Assembly (NCBI RefSeq): GCF_019670005.1
Contig: NZ_AP019783.1
Location: forward strand, 186,001-250,000
Direction of reading: 5' to 3'
Source of the DNA: Methylomagnum ishizawai
GTDB taxonomy: Bacteria > Pseudomonadota > Gammaproteobacteria > Methylococcales > Methylococcaceae
Length of the DNA: 64,000 bases
Below the pieces are notes generated by a model. It saw nothing but the letters and a program-made list of their open reading frames with translations. It did not search any database and was not told the DNA's origin. The stretch's first letter is position 1. The number at the start of each line of letters is the position of its first letter. The position numbers and the translations under genes are program-made. Shown here one piece after another: positions 1-10,189 of this stretch.

Positions 1-3000
1 AGCAAGCAGATGCCGCCTACCGCGTCCACCTTGGCAAGGGTCCGCCCGTTGGGAGAAAAGGCGACGGCGGTGGCGTTGATCTCTTTTTGTTTTTGCAGTT
101 TCCCATCGCCGCCCACCGGGATATTCCACAGGATTGCTTTGTCCTTGGACAGGGAGGCGAGCCTATCGCCCTTGGCGTTGAATTCGAGACGGGCGATGGG
201 GCTTTCGCCATGGGCGCGGAGTTCCTCGGCCAACAACAGGCCATCCGGCAACCGGTAAATTTGCAGGGAACCCTCCTTCGACCCCATTGCTAGCTTGTCG
301 CCACCCGGCGCGATGGCGACGGCGGTGGGTTGCGGGGCGTCGTATTTCTCGTTGTCAGCGTAGGGGGTATCCATGTTCGGACGGGTCTTGAGCAGCCATT
401 GCCTGGGCGGTTCGGAAGGTGCCAGCGACCAATGCCGCAGGGTATCGCCACCAACGGCATAGACATCTTGGCTGTGGATGGCCAGCGCTTGGTTGTTGCC
501 CAGGCGGCTTTCATAGCGCCTTAGAGCGCCGCTTTCGACATCCCACAGCCTGAGTGTTCCATCTTCGTAACCGGACACGAGTTGGCTGCCATCGCCACCA
601 AACTCGACTCCGGTTACCGCGACGCCCGGCAAGCCGTGCAAGGACCGGACGAACCTGGCTGCGCCATCCTTATCCACTTCCCAGAGGGCGACTTGCCCGT
701 CGCTACCGCCGGTCGCTAAATCACCGCCATCGGAGTTAAATGCGACAGCGGTCACTTTATCGGTATGGGCGTTGCTCAAGATGGAGCGGATTTGCTTTGA
801 ATGCAAATCCCAGAGGCGGGCGGTTTGGTCGCCGTAGGCGGCGGCTAGCAACCCACCACCCGGCGAAAAGGCCAAGCTATTGATCTTCGGGTTCCCACGC
901 TCCAAGGCCAAGCCGCCCATGGGTTTGCCGTTGGGTAAGGACCATAGCTCGATCTTGCCATCGGTGCCGCCAGAGGCCAGCCGCTTGCCATCCGGGCTGA
1001 GTGCCAAGGACTGGACCCCGCCCGGCACCTTCCAAACGACGGTTTTATCCTTCCCATACAGTGCCGCACGGATGATAAAACCATCGTCGTCCCCGCCACC
1101 CCCGCCGTATAGCCAGCGGCCTGTCGCATCGAGAGCGATGGCGCGCAATTCCCCGGTGGGGGCTTGGCCATCTATTAGTGGCCGTGATGTCCCGCTGCCG
1201 GTATTGAACAGGGCCAGGAAGCCTTCCTTGCCTGCGACGGCCAGCATTTTGCCATCCCGGTTGACCGCCAGCGCGGTCAGTGTCCTACCCTCGAACTGGT
1301 AAATCTGCTCGGTCCGCCAATCCATCATCTCTACATAGCCCGCCAAGAGGTTGCGGGCGTGGCGGCGTTCCACCGGGATATCCGCGTCTAGGGTATGGCT
1401 TTGTTGCAGATAGCCGCGGGCATTGGCATATTCCCTCAACCCGGCGAGCAAACTCGCGCTGATGGTTTGCGCGTCGAAGTTGTCGTGCTGTGTCCGATCC
1501 CAAGCGAATACCGCGATTAGCGCCAGCACAACCACGATGACCGGCAGGATGATTGACGCCATCACTCCGACCGTCCATGCCAATTTTTTGTTTCCTCTCC
1601 AGATAGATTCGCTGCGCTCTTTGGCCGCTATTTGCCCGATAGTCGCTGCGTGTTTTTGCTTCTCGGCTTCGAGGGATTCGATTTTCCTTTTCTGCTCGGA
1701 CGACTCTTCTTCCAGTTCAGTGAACTCCCGCGCCCTGAATTCCTGCTGGGCGGCTTCGTGGCTTTGCGTGATGAATTGGCCGGTCCACCGGAATTCGCGT
1801 TCGAGGTTGTCGTCTTGGCAATCGCTGTAGCGCCGCGCCCAGGCGGGACCAAGCCCTTCGATGGACTCGAGCCATATATCCTTGGCCGGTTCGAGCTCTT
1901 TGAGTCCGCCCTTCCATAAATCCTGGAGCGGCACTGAGCCGGTATCGCCTGATAAGCCATCCGCCCAAGCGCCGGTTTCCTTGGCGCGCCGCGACCATTT
2001 CCGATATTCCTCGCCACGTTGGTATTCATCCCTCAACCAGTTCTCGAGCCGCCGCCACTGCCGGATCAAAGCCTCGTGGGTCAGGTCGATGATGCTATTC
2101 CCGGTCAACGCCGCGCCGTAGTGGAGGAAGTTCACCCCCGGCGCGGCGTAGCGCTGGATTACCGGCACGAAGTCTTGTGCCGTGTCACCGGTCCAAGCGG
2201 CGATCTCGGCCAGGGTTTGCGGGCGGCGGACGTACCCGTTCCCACAGGACTCGGTGATGGCGCGGAACAGTCTTTCGGCCAACAGCCGTTGCCGCTCCAA
2301 GGTAAAGCTTTCGAATATGCGTTCGGCGTGGTCATCGAGCGCCCTTCCGATTTCCGCGGCGGTGCCTTGGATAATGGGGCGGTCTGGGTCAAGCTCCTTG
2401 GCCTTTATCCACAACCGGGACAAGGCGTGTTGCAAGACCGGTAACTGGTCGGCCTCCTTGAGGCCATCGGTTTCCTTATAGAAGTCATCGACGATTTCTT
2501 CCACCAAGGATTTTTGGACGTTACCGCCGAACCCCTGGGCCGGTTTGACGATAGCCTGCACCAACTCCCCAAGACTGAGCCGGGGCGGCAAATACTGTGC
2601 CCGGTTGATCGCCTCGGGTAGTTCCAGGAAGCGCCTGCATTCCCCCAGGAAATCCATCCGCATCGTCAGCACCACGAACACCTGGAATTCCGTCCCGGCC
2701 CGCGCCGCCAGCAGCAAATCCACGAACGTCTGGGCCTCGCCTGCCACGCTGCCTGCCGTCCCGGCATAGGTGAACACCTCCTCGAACTGATCCACCAGTA
2801 CCAATAGGTTGAACGGCGCGGCTTCCACCGGACGCCGCGCCGCTGCCCCGCGCAAAACATCCAGCCAACCCGGAGCTCCACGCCGCAATTCGGCGGCGAT
2901 CAAAGCCGCTTCGGCGCTCACTTCGTTGGCATCTTGGGGCGAAGAAGCCGCCCCGCCCATCAACTCCCGGCCCAAAGCATGGGGACCAAGCAGCGCCTGG

Positions 3001-3281
3001 GCCAAGGCCAGCAAGGGCTGGGCACCGGGCCGCAACCAGGCCAGCCGCCAGTCGCTGCCGGTACTCAGCACTCCCGATGCCAAGCTAGGCAACAAACCCG
3101 CCCGCACCAAGCTGGATTTGCCACAACCCGAAGGCCCGACCACGGCTAGGAAGCGTTCGCGTTCGAGGATTTCCAGTAACCGGTCGGTTTGATTTTCGCG
3201 GCCAAAGAAAATCTCGACCTCGTATGGCTCGAAGGGACGCAGGCCTGGATAGGGCGCTTCGACACGGCGGTACTCAAACAT
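1..3281 (-). CDS. nSTAND1-type NTPase with C-terminal WD40 propeller, partial (3' end off window)
   Basis: The frame is open from ATG at 3281 to the left edge (1093 codons). The N-terminus has the nSTAND1 signature PYPGLRPFEPYE (about residues 10-21), then Walker A GPSGCGKSS (49-57) and a Walker B-like LVDQFEE near residue 160. A winged-helix-like region follows, then a Glu/Lys-rich coiled coil (about 515-560) and one membrane segment (about 565-590). From about residue 630 there are at least seven WD40 blades of the type LASGGTDGKIELW. STAND proteins are ATP-driven switches that oligomerise when the repeat domain senses a ligand. The start overlaps the TIR gene stop by 8 bp and has GGAGG six bases upstream, inside the TIR gene, so translation is probably coupled. 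I infer a TIR effector/STAND sensor pair. The ligand cannot be read from sequence. GC looks lower than in the neighbouring genes. Confidence 0.87.
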   Translation of the reverse strand, partial: MFEYRRVEAPYPGLRPFEPYEVEIFFGRENQTDRLLEILERERFLAVVGPSGCGKSSLVRAGLLPSLASGVLSTGSDWRLAWLRPGAQPLLALAQALLGPHALGRELMGGAASSPQDANEVSAEAALIAAELRRGAPGWLDVLRGAAARRPVEAAPFNLLVLVDQFEEVFTYAGTAGSVAGEAQTFVDLLLAARAGTEFQVFVVLTMRMDFLGECRRFLELPEAINRAQYLPPRLSLGELVQAIVKPAQGFGGNVQKSLVEEIVDDFYKETDGLKEADQLPVLQHALSRLWIKAKELDPDRPIIQGTAAEIGRALDDHAERIFESFTLERQRLLAERLFRAITESCGNGYVRRPQTLAEIAAWTGDTAQDFVPVIQRYAAPGVNFLHYGAALTGNSIIDLTHEALIRQWRRLENWLRDEYQRGEEYRKWSRRAKETGAWADGLSGDTGSVPLQDLWKGGLKELEPAKDIWLESIEGLGPAWARRYSDCQDDNLEREFRWTGQFITQSHEAAQQEFRAREFTELEEESSEQKRKIESLEAEKQKHAATIGQIAAKERSESIWRGNKKLAWTVGVMASIILPVIVVVLALIAVFAWDRTQHDNFDAQTISASLLAGLREYANARGYLQQSHTLDADIPVERRHARNLLAGYVEMMDWRTEQIYQFEGRTLTALAVNRDGKMLAVAGKEGFLALFNTGSGTSRPLIDGQAPTGELRAIALDATGRWLYGGGGGDDDGFIIRAALYGKDKTVVWKVPGGVQSLALSPDGKRLASGGTDGKIELWSLPNGKPMGGLALERGNPKINSLAFSPGGGLLAAAYGDQTARLWDLHSKQIRSILSNAHTDKVTAVAFNSDGGDLATGGSDGQVALWEVDKDGAARFVRSLHGLPGVAVTGVEFGGDGSQLVSGYEDGTLRLWDVESGALRRYESRLGNNQALAIHSQDVYAVGGDTLRHWSLAPSEPPRQWLLKTRPNMDTPYADNEKYDAPQPTAVAIAPGGDKLAMGSKEGSLQIYRLPDGLLLAEELRAHGESPIARLEFNAKGDRLASLSKDKAILWNIPVGGDGKLQKQKEINATAVAFSPNGRTLAKVDAVGGICL

Positions 3282-4311
3282 GGCCGCCTCCGTTTCGCAG
3301 GGCATCGACAAAGCGCTTGAGCGGTTCGACGTTCAAACCCTGGCGGCAATCCAATTCCATCAGGCCGGGGCCGCCTAGACCATGGTGCAACTTTTCTTCC
3401 GGTGGGCCATCCAGCAAGCCGCTCCATGTGCCGGTGCGCTGCGCCGCTAGTAAATTGCGGGCTATGAGGTGCTGGGAATGTACCCAAGACAGCGGGGCCA
3501 AGCCGTAGATGATCAGCACGCCATGGTTGTTGTTCAACAGGGTCGCCAGATAGCGGCGATATTTTTCGAAATGTTCGCGGGGTCGGCGCTCGAGGGCGAT
3601 CGTGGAATGGACATTCAAGCCTTTGAGTAGTTTTTGCGCCGCCTTGCCGAGTTCCAGGTCGGTCTTTTCCGCGTTAATGACGATGCTCAATGGTCCGCTA
3701 GGTGGCGCGGGCGGAGCAGGAAGCTCAAACCCGGTGGATGGTGGCGCGGGAGTATCCGGCGGGAGAGAAGGAAGCATCTGAATCTGCCGGGCAATGATGG
3801 TCGCCAGCCGGTTGAGTCCGGTCCAGTAGGGCCGGTCGCCTCTGGGGTCGGGTACCGGCCAACCCAGGATTATGGGATCGGGTTGGCCCAGGCTGCTGGT
3901 CCAAAATTGTATTTCGGTGATGTTTTCGATCCTTGGATGTAATTGCCGCCATTGCTGTTCGGTGGGGAGTAACTCTACTAGGAATACCCGGTTATTGGCG
4001 TGGGCACCCGCCCATTCCAAAAAGGCGTTCATTTCCTTCTGGCACCATTCCGACTCCAGATAGCGCGGCGACATGAAGGCCAGGATGCAACGGCTCTCGC
4101 GGATATGGTTGAGCAAGGTAGCGTCCACCCTGCGCTGCGGTTCCAAACGATAATCCATCCAGCAAGTCACCTCGCTACCGCCGGGCCTCATGGCGATGGC
4201 CTTTTGTAGTTTGTCGACGAATTCGGCGATCCAGCCCCTGGCCTGGGCATCGAAGGACTGGTTGTCGGCATGGGCGTAGCTGACGAAAATTTGTGCGGTC
4301 AGTGCGGGCAT
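3274..4311 (-). CDS. TIR-domain protein, probable NADase effector of a STAND system
   Basis: 345 residues. The N-terminal TIR domain (about 4-140) starts with IFVSYAHAD and contains SPRYLESEWCQKEM (81-94). In catalytic TIRs such as SARM1 and plant TIRs, the glutamate of this WCxxE motif is the NAD+-cleaving residue; here it is E93. A Pro-rich linker (about 190-205) leads to a C-terminal domain starting PLSIVINAEKTDLEL, which resembles a second, degenerate TIR/SEFIR fold. No signal peptide or membrane segment is visible, so the protein is expected in the cytoplasm. The start has AGGGGAAG upstream. The stop lies inside the start of the STAND-WD40 gene, so the two form one operon. The likely role is NAD+ depletion or signal production on activation by the STAND partner, which is inference from domain content. 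A purely scaffolding TIR is the alternative. Confidence 0.88.
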   Translation of the reverse strand: MPALTAQIFVSYAHADNQSFDAQARGWIAEFVDKLQKAIAMRPGGSEVTCWMDYRLEPQRRVDATLLNHIRESRCILAFMSPRYLESEWCQKEMNAFLEWAGAHANNRVFLVELLPTEQQWRQLHPRIENITEIQFWTSSLGQPDPIILGWPVPDPRGDRPYWTGLNRLATIIARQIQMLPSLPPDTPAPPSTGFELPAPPAPPSGPLSIVINAEKTDLELGKAAQKLLKGLNVHSTIALERRPREHFEKYRRYLATLLNNNHGVLIIYGLAPLSWVHSQHLIARNLLAAQRTGTWSGLLDGPPEEKLHHGLGGPGLMELDCRQGLNVEPLKRFVDALRNGGGHV

Positions 4312-4483
4312 GTGGCTATCTTCCCCTAGATAAAGCTAGGCATGACTTTTTTTAGCAGCGTCGCGCCTTATGCTTGTTAGGTGGAAAATATATATCAGCC
4401 CGCCATTGTGACGCACCTAGTTTTATAAAACATGTATCACCCAAGGATTAGCTAAGCGAGAGCCACCTAATCCAACCCAGCCT
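4312..4483. promoter_or_regulatory. AT-rich spacer between thiD end and TIR gene start
   Basis: This 172-bp spacer is clearly more AT-rich than its surroundings and must hold the promoter of the minus-strand TIR/STAND operon. A TATA-rich stretch lies at 4386-4396. A short inverted repeat CCTAG/CTAGG (4325-4329 and 4336-4340) sits next to the TIR ribosome binding site. A second pair, GGATTAG/CTAATCC (4445-4451 and 4467-4473), lies just after the thiD stop and could end thiD transcription, though no T-run follows. TTAGGTGG at 4377-4384 is mirrored by CCACCTAA at 4463-4470. No confident -35/-10 pair could be assigned. Confidence 0.4.
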
Positions 4484-5260
4484 TCATTTCCCCCGCCACG
4501 GCAACCACTGCCCGCCACCGGGCCGGAATCCCCGGCTCAGGGCCTGCCACGTAAAGCCCTGGGCCTCGCGCAAGGCGGCTTCCATCGTCAAGCCCAGCGC
4601 CAAGCCCGCCGCGCTGGCCGCCGCCAAGGTGCAGCCCGAGCCATGATAAGTGCCGGGCAGGCGCGGCCAGCGGTAGCCGGTGATACCCTGGGCGCTATAC
4701 CAGCGGTTCACCAACTCGGGTCCGTCCTCGTGCCCGCCGGTCAACAGCACGTTCCGGCAGCCCAAATCCAACAGGGCGCGGGCCTGCGCCCCGGCCTCGT
4801 CCAGGCCGGTCAGCCGTTGGGCTTCCGGGGTGTTCGGGGTCGTCAATGTGCAATGGGGCAGCAAACGGGTCCTTACCGCCTCGATCAAGCCATCGCCGGC
4901 CAAATCCTGGCCGCCGCCCGCCGCCAGGATGGGGTCCAGCACCACCGGGATTCCAGGCCCCGCCAGTTCCAACACCTCCGCCACCGCCCAGGCGATATCC
5001 ACGCTGCCCAAAAGCCCGATCTTGATGGCGGCGACCGGCAGATCGGCCAGCACCAGCTTGGCCTGTTCCAGGAAAGCCTCCGGGGCTTGGGGCAGCACCC
5101 GCAGCACATTATGGGTGTCCTGGACGGTAAGGGCAGTGATGACGGTGCAGGGATGGCAGCCTAGGCGGCACTGGGTTTCGATATCGGCCTGGATACCGGC
5201 CCCGCCGGTGGGATCGTGGCCGGACAGGTTGAGGACGACCGGGGGGGGCGGATGATTCAT
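4484..5260 (-). CDS. thiD: Hydroxymethylpyrimidine/phosphomethylpyrimidine kinase
   Basis: 258 residues, normal for ThiD. The enzyme phosphorylates HMP and then HMP-P to HMP-PP, the pyrimidine half of thiamine, in the cytoplasm. Visible family features are the N-terminal LNLSGHDPTGGAGIQAD segment, IKIGLLGS, VVLDPILAAGGG, TPNTPEAQRL and the C-terminal anion-hole motif GTYHGSGCTLAAASAAGLA of the ribokinase fold. It lies 48 bp downstream of the macrodomain gene on the same strand, so the two may be co-transcribed. No thiamine (TPP) riboswitch is visible upstream, and no other thi gene is present in the window. Confidence 0.95.
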   Translation of the reverse strand: MNHPPPPVVLNLSGHDPTGGAGIQADIETQCRLGCHPCTVITALTVQDTHNVLRVLPQAPEAFLEQAKLVLADLPVAAIKIGLLGSVDIAWAVAEVLELAGPGIPVVLDPILAAGGGQDLAGDGLIEAVRTRLLPHCTLTTPNTPEAQRLTGLDEAGAQARALLDLGCRNVLLTGGHEDGPELVNRWYSAQGITGYRWPRLPGTYHGSGCTLAAASAAGLALGLTMEAALREAQGFTWQALSRGFRPGGGQWLPWRGK

Positions 5261-5308
5261 TGGGAATACCCGGATGAGGAAAGGGCGGCGATTGTGCCCA
5301 AGACCGCC

Positions 5309-5833
5309 CTAGTCCGCAACGTCGGGGGCCGCGGCCAGGGCGGCGCGGTAGGCCTCTAGCACCGCCGCGCCGAAGCACACCAGCCATACGTTCTCGATGG
5401 CCGGATATTCGGCGAGGCTCTGGCGCAGGGTGGAAATGGCGATCCGCGCCGCCTGTTCCACCGGATAGCCATAGGCCCCGCAGGAAATGGCGGGAAACGC
5501 CACGCTCGCCAAACCATGCCGCGCCGCCAGCCGCATGGATTCGCGGTAGCAGGACGCCAGCGATTCCGGTTCCCCTTGCTGGCCGCCCCGCCAGACCGGA
5601 CCGACGGTGTGGATGACATGGCGGGCGGGTAATTTATAGCCGCCGGTGAGCTTGGCCTGTCCGGTCGGGCAGCCATTCAGGCGGCGGCATTCTTCCAACA
5701 GGCCCGGTCCCGCCGCCCGGTGGATCGCCCCATCCACCCCGCTCCCGCCCAGGAGGCTGCTGTTGGCGGCGTTGACGATGGCATCGACGGCGAGTTGGGT
5801 GATATCGGCCTGGATGATTGCGAGCTGGCTCAT
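5309..5833 (-). CDS. Macrodomain protein, O-acetyl-ADP-ribose deacetylase type (YmdB-like)
   Basis: 174 residues, essentially one macrodomain. The start at 5833 was chosen over longer frames because GAGGAAAG lies just upstream and the domain begins at residue 1 ([14 protein letters not shown]). Key motifs are [20 protein letters not shown] (ADP-ribose loop 1), the Asn/Asp pattern typical of deacetylases, HTVGPVW, and [17 protein letters not shown] (loop 2). Family members hydrolyse O-acetyl-ADP-ribose or remove ADP-ribose from proteins or nucleic acids. The gene is upstream of thiD on the same strand and divergent from the YcgR-like gene, with a 106-bp gap. Its nearness to a TIR NADase-like gene may be coincidence. 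Confidence 0.92.
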   Translation of the reverse strand: MSQLAIIQADITQLAVDAIVNAANSSLLGGSGVDGAIHRAAGPGLLEECRRLNGCPTGQAKLTGGYKLPARHVIHTVGPVWRGGQQGEPESLASCYRESMRLAARHGLASVAFPAISCGAYGYPVEQAARIAISTLRQSLAEYPAIENVWLVCFGAAVLEAYRAALAAAPDVAD

Positions 5834-5939
5834 GATCTTTCCTCGTATTCGCGATGGGGACCGGGCGGGCCACGACTTGACAGCACGCACCGCCGCGGTA
5901 GCCTTTGGGCATAGCGCCCATTTCCCGGAGCCTAGCCTT

Positions 5940-6707
5940 ATGTTGGACAAACTCAGGGGTCTTTTGGAATCCAAGCCGCCCGCCCAGAAAAAACTGGCCG
6001 AGCGCGGTAGCTGGAATCCCAATTTCATCACCGATCCGGTGCGTATCGCCTCGTTCCTCAACGATTTGGCCCACCAAAGGACGGCGCTCTTCCTGCAATT
6101 GGACGACCGCGGCATCGAGTCCGAGGACGACCAAGCGCAGAGGATGACCACCTATCTCTATAAGGTCGGCACCGAACGCGCCGCCCTCCACACCCCGGAC
6201 GATCCCGAGGACGACCAGCGCCTACGGGCGGCGGGCCGGTTCAAGGTGATCACCGATATCTACAACAACATCCTGACCTTCCCCACCGAAATCATCGCCA
6301 TCCAGGAAGAAGGCGGACAGTCCTATTACATCATCAACCTGCCGGGCCGGGTGTACTACCCCAAGAACCAAAAGCCGCGCCAGATCAGGATCGACCGCCA
6401 GCGCAATATCCACGCCTATCTGCGCTTCTTCGAGCCGGCCAAGAGCTACCGGGCGCTGATCGACGACCTCAGCGCCCAGGGCATGGGCGTCCTGCTCTCG
6501 TCCGAGGACCAAACCCTGCCCTATGTCCGCAAGGGCGATAAGCTCAAAGCCTGCTCCATCGGCCTCGGCACCCGCCAATACCCCTGCGAGGCGCGGGTGA
6601 ACCAAGTCAAGCGCATCGGCGACAAGGCCATCCGCATCGATTGCGGCTTCGTTTCCCCCGGTGCCGAGTTCCTGGACGCGGTCGCGGCCATCCTCAAGGG
6701 CGCTTAG
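5940..6707 (+). CDS. YcgR/PilZ-like protein (flagellar-brake type), tentative
   Basis: 255 residues from ATG 5940. The N-terminal half contains a segment resembling the YcgR N domain ([20 protein letters not shown] followed by [20 protein letters not shown]). The C-terminal part ([20 protein letters not shown] and [16 protein letters not shown]) is placed where PilZ would lie. The canonical c-di-GMP motifs RxxxR and (D/N)xSxxG are not cleanly present, so c-di-GMP binding is doubtful. No signal peptide or membrane helix is visible. It sits just upstream of a large chemoreceptor, which would fit a motility or surface-behaviour role. No flagellar gene is in the window. A generic PilZ-fold protein of unknown role is the alternative. 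Confidence 0.5.
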   Translation: MLDKLRGLLESKPPAQKKLAERGSWNPNFITDPVRIASFLNDLAHQRTALFLQLDDRGIESEDDQAQRMTTYLYKVGTERAALHTPDDPEDDQRLRAAGRFKVITDIYNNILTFPTEIIAIQEEGGQSYYIINLPGRVYYPKNQKPRQIRIDRQRNIHAYLRFFEPAKSYRALIDDLSAQGMGVLLSSEDQTLPYVRKGDKLKACSIGLGTRQYPCEARVNQVKRIGDKAIRIDCGFVSPGAEFLDAVAAILKGA

Positions 6708-6882
6708 GTTCTGGTTGGGAAGGTCCGCGATGCCTTGTCTCGGTGCCGCTTCCATTTCAGCGTTTATATCGGTTTGAACGAAAAAAACGTCCATTCACTA
6801 TTATGCTTAGCCTAGGAGACCGTCTGGCTGGACGATCCGGCCAGCGGATTTGGAACCGGGCCAACATCGGTGAAGCGACGCC

Positions 6883-9800
6883 ATGCAACAAAAGAGCAGC
6901 CACAACCCGCCACAAGAAGTCATACCGCCGGACGGCGTGGCCTTGGTGGCCAAGACCGACACCCAAGGGCGGATCGCCTATGTCAACCCCGCCTTCGTGA
7001 AGATCAGCGGGTTCACGGAAGCCGAACTCCTGGGCCTGCCCCATAGCGTGGTCCGCCACCCGGACATGCCGGGAGCGGTGTTCGCCGACCTGTGGCGGGA
7101 TTTGCGGGCCGGGCGGCCCTGGACCGGGTATGTGAAGAACCGCTGCAAAACGGGGGATTTCTACTGGGTCGAGGCCCATATCGCCCCGATCTGGGAAGGC
7201 GGGACCATCGCCGGCTATATGGGCGTGAGCCGCAAAGCCCCCTTGGCCGCCATCCGGGACGCCGAAGCCGCCTATCGCAAGCTCCGGGGCCAGGCGGCGG
7301 GCCGGTTCCGGGTGGTCCATGGCCGGGTGGTGGACGCAGGCTGGCGCGGGCGCGGGCGGGAAGCCTGGGGGCGGCTTTCGGTGTCGGCCAAGTTGACCCT
7401 GGGATGCCTCGCCGCCATGGCCTTGGTGATGGCGCTGGGCGTGCCCATCCTCAACGGCGAGGTGGGCGGCACCCTCGACCGCAACGGCGAAGCCGGACTC
7501 AGGACCAGCGTCGGGCTGATCCGCGATATCTTCGAGCTGCGCCTGGAATCCATGCGCAACAAGGCCACCCTGCTCAACCATGCCTTCGACGCGCTGTTCC
7601 CCGAGGGCTTTTCATTGGGCGGCACGCCGGACAAACCGCTGTTGTCGTTGGGCAAGGGACCGGCCCTCAATGGCGATCACGCGGCGCTGGACCGTTTCAG
7701 CCAGGCCACCGGGACGGTCGCCACCCTGTTCGCCGCCAAGGGCGACGATTTCGTGCGGGTCGCCACTTCGCTCAGGCGCGAGGACGGCGGGCGTGCCGTC
7801 GATACCTTGATGGGCAAGCAGCATCCCGCCTATGCCAGCGTCAGCCAAGGCCAGGCCTATAGCGGCCGGGCGACCTTGTTCGGCAAGGAGTACTACACCA
7901 GCTATACCCCGCTGCGGGACGGCTCCGGCAAGGTGGTGGGGCTGAGCTTCGTCGGGATCGATTTGGCGGCGGAATTGGCCGACCTCAAAAAGCGCATCAA
8001 CGCGATCAAGATCGGCCAGACCGGCTATTACTACGTGCTGGACGGCAATCCCGGCCCCGATTACGGCAAGCTCCTGGTCCATCCCGGCAAGGAGGGCACC
8101 AATATCGCCGCTTCGAAAGATAGCTCGGGCCGCGAATTCATCCGCGAAATCCTGGAGCGCAAGCAAGGCACCATCCGCTATCCCTGGATGAACCAGGAAC
8201 TGGGCGACACCGTACCGCACGAGAAGGTGGTCGTGTTCGACAGCCTACCGGAAACCCAATGGGTGGTGGCGGGCGGCACCTTCAGCGGGGAATTCGAGGC
8301 CTTGTCCACCCAGATCGGCCATTACGTGATCCTGGGCGGAGTGGCGATGATGCTGTTGCTGATCGGCATCCTCTACGGCTTGGTGCGGCGTTCGGTCATC
8401 CGGCCCTTGCAGGCCGAGGTGTTGCCGGCTTTCCGGGCGCTGTCCGCCGGGAAATACGACACCCGCCTGGAGTTGGGCGGCCGCGACGAAATCGCCCAGG
8501 TGCTACAGGGCTTGGAAACCATGCAAATCCAACTGGGTTTCGAGGTGTCCGAGGCCAAACGGCGGGCGGACGAAATGGCCCGCGTCAAGATGGCCCTGGA
8601 CAGCGTCAGCACCCCGGTGCGCATCGCCCAACCGGATGGCGAGGTGGTCTACGCCAATCCGGCCTTGCTGGCGGTCTTGCGGCGGATCGAACCCATCTTG
8701 CGGACCCAGAATCCCGGTTTCGACCTCGAGCGCTTCGTGGGCGGCAGCATCGGGGTGTTGTACCCCGACCCGGCCGCGGCTTTGGCGCGGCTGGCCGCGT
8801 TGCGGACCGGCGAGGAGCAAATCCTGGAGATCGGTGGCCGGACCTTCCGGGTTGTCACCGGCCCGGTGTTCGACCGGGACGGCGAGCGCTTGGGCTCGGT
8901 GGGCGAATGGCAGGATATTACCGACCCGCTGCGGGCGGAGCGGGAGATTTCCGCCATCGTCGAACATGCCGGGTTCGGCGATTTCGAGCGGCGCATCGCC
9001 CTGGATGGCAAGGAAGGCTTCTTCCTGGCCCTGGCGCAGGGCATCAACCGCTTGCTCGATAGCACCCAGACGACGCTGGCGGAAACCTCGGACATCCTGT
9101 CCCGTATCGCCCGCGGCGACCTGAGCCGGACCATAGAGGCGGGTTATCGCGGTGTGTTCGGGCAATTGAGCGACGATATCAACACCACCATCGCCCAACT
9201 GCGCGGCGTGGTCGCCCAGATCAAGGACAGCGCCGAGGCCATCGACAGCGCCGCCAAGGAGATCGCGGCCGGCAACCTCGACCTATCGCGCCGCACCGAG
9301 CAGCAAGCCGCCAGCCTGGAACAGACGGCCAGTTCGATGGAACAACTCAGCGCCACCGTCCAGCAAAACGCCGAACACGCCCACAAGGCCAGCGAACTGG
9401 CGGAATCCAGCAACGCCATCGCCCGGCGCGGCGGGGAATTGGTCACGCGGGTGGTGGATACCATGGACCGCATCCGCGATAGCTCGAAGCAGATCACCGA
9501 CATCATCGCCGTCATCGACGGCATCGCCTTCCAGACCAATATCCTGGCCCTGAACGCGGCGGTCGAGGCGGCGCGGGCCGGGGAACAGGGCCGGGGCTTC
9601 GCCGTGGTCGCCGGGGAAATCCGCAGCCTCGCCCACCGTTCGGCCAGCGCGGCCAAGGAAATCAAGGCACTGATCGCAGCCTCGGTGGAGAAGGTCGAGG
9701 AAGGCGGGCGGTGGGTGGCGGAGTCGGGGTCGAATATGGACGAGATCATGGCGGGCTTCCAGCAGGTGGCGAACTGGGTCGGCGGCATCAGCACGGCCAG

Positions 9801-9969
9801 CGCGGAGCAAAGCTCGGGGATCGCCCAGGTGGCCCAGGCCATCTTGCACATGGAGGAAACCACCCAGAGGAACGCGGCCCTGGTGGAGGAAGCCGCCGCC
9901 GCTTCGGAAAGCCTGGAGGAGCAGGCCCAGGGCTTGGTCGGGGCCATCAGCCATTTCAAACTGTCCTGA
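6883..9969 (+). CDS. Methyl-accepting chemotaxis protein with PAS, Cache, HAMP and second PAS domains
   Basis: 1028 residues, about twice a typical chemoreceptor. An Aer-like PAS domain (about 15-130; [34 protein letters not shown]) is cytoplasmic. TM1 (about 171-191) and TM2 (about 481-504) enclose a large periplasmic Cache-type sensor of about 290 residues ([32 protein letters not shown]). HAMP follows (505-560), then a second PAS (about 570-690), a HAMP-like segment ([21 protein letters not shown]), and the MCP signalling hairpin with [18 protein letters not shown] (about residues 885-905). It would signal to CheA/CheW. The C-terminus (ISHFKLS) lacks a CheR/CheB-binding pentapeptide. No che genes lie nearby. 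The two PAS domains suggest that redox or small-molecule cues are combined with the periplasmic ligand. Confidence 0.93.
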   Translation: MQQKSSHNPPQEVIPPDGVALVAKTDTQGRIAYVNPAFVKISGFTEAELLGLPHSVVRHPDMPGAVFADLWRDLRAGRPWTGYVKNRCKTGDFYWVEAHIAPIWEGGTIAGYMGVSRKAPLAAIRDAEAAYRKLRGQAAGRFRVVHGRVVDAGWRGRGREAWGRLSVSAKLTLGCLAAMALVMALGVPILNGEVGGTLDRNGEAGLRTSVGLIRDIFELRLESMRNKATLLNHAFDALFPEGFSLGGTPDKPLLSLGKGPALNGDHAALDRFSQATGTVATLFAAKGDDFVRVATSLRREDGGRAVDTLMGKQHPAYASVSQGQAYSGRATLFGKEYYTSYTPLRDGSGKVVGLSFVGIDLAAELADLKKRINAIKIGQTGYYYVLDGNPGPDYGKLLVHPGKEGTNIAASKDSSGREFIREILERKQGTIRYPWMNQELGDTVPHEKVVVFDSLPETQWVVAGGTFSGEFEALSTQIGHYVILGGVAMMLLLIGILYGLVRRSVIRPLQAEVLPAFRALSAGKYDTRLELGGRDEIAQVLQGLETMQIQLGFEVSEAKRRADEMARVKMALDSVSTPVRIAQPDGEVVYANPALLAVLRRIEPILRTQNPGFDLERFVGGSIGVLYPDPAAALARLAALRTGEEQILEIGGRTFRVVTGPVFDRDGERLGSVGEWQDITDPLRAEREISAIVEHAGFGDFERRIALDGKEGFFLALAQGINRLLDSTQTTLAETSDILSRIARGDLSRTIEAGYRGVFGQLSDDINTTIAQLRGVVAQIKDSAEAIDSAAKEIAAGNLDLSRRTEQQAASLEQTASSMEQLSATVQQNAEHAHKASELAESSNAIARRGGELVTRVVDTMDRIRDSSKQITDIIAVIDGIAFQTNILALNAAVEAARAGEQGRGFAVVAGEIRSLAHRSASAAKEIKALIAASVEKVEEGGRWVAESGSNMDEIMAGFQQVANWVGGISTASAEQSSGIAQVAQAILHMEETTQRNAALVEEAAAASESLEEQAQGLVGAISHFKLS

Positions 9970-10040
9970 GGGCGATCGCGGAAACCGCGGCCCGCCGGTC
10001 CTTCCCAGCCTACGTTCCGTCCGTTTCCAGTCCATCGCTG

Positions 10041-10079
10041 TGGCGCTGGCTCGGTCCAAATGAAACAATTCCAGCGCCA
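10041..10079. terminator. Inverted repeat after chemoreceptor gene
   Basis: A perfect 9-bp inverted repeat, TGGCGCTGG (10041-10049) and CCAGCGCCA (10071-10079), with a 21-base loop, lies 71 bp after the chemoreceptor stop. No T-run follows, so intrinsic termination is uncertain; an mRNA-stabilising hairpin is equally possible. Confidence 0.3.
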
Positions 10080-10189
10080 TCGTCCCAAGCGAGGTGGCTT
10101 GTGCTTCATCTGGACAATACAATAGCCAAGTCCGCCAACCCACCCGCCGCGGACCTCGCCCGTTGCCCTTCCCATTTTGCCGGTGTCCC

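Noticed and set aside
6708-6882. Possible c-di-GMP riboswitch between the YcgR-like gene and chemoreceptor
   Set aside because: The region does not show the GEMM consensus elements; it is only an AT-richer leader.
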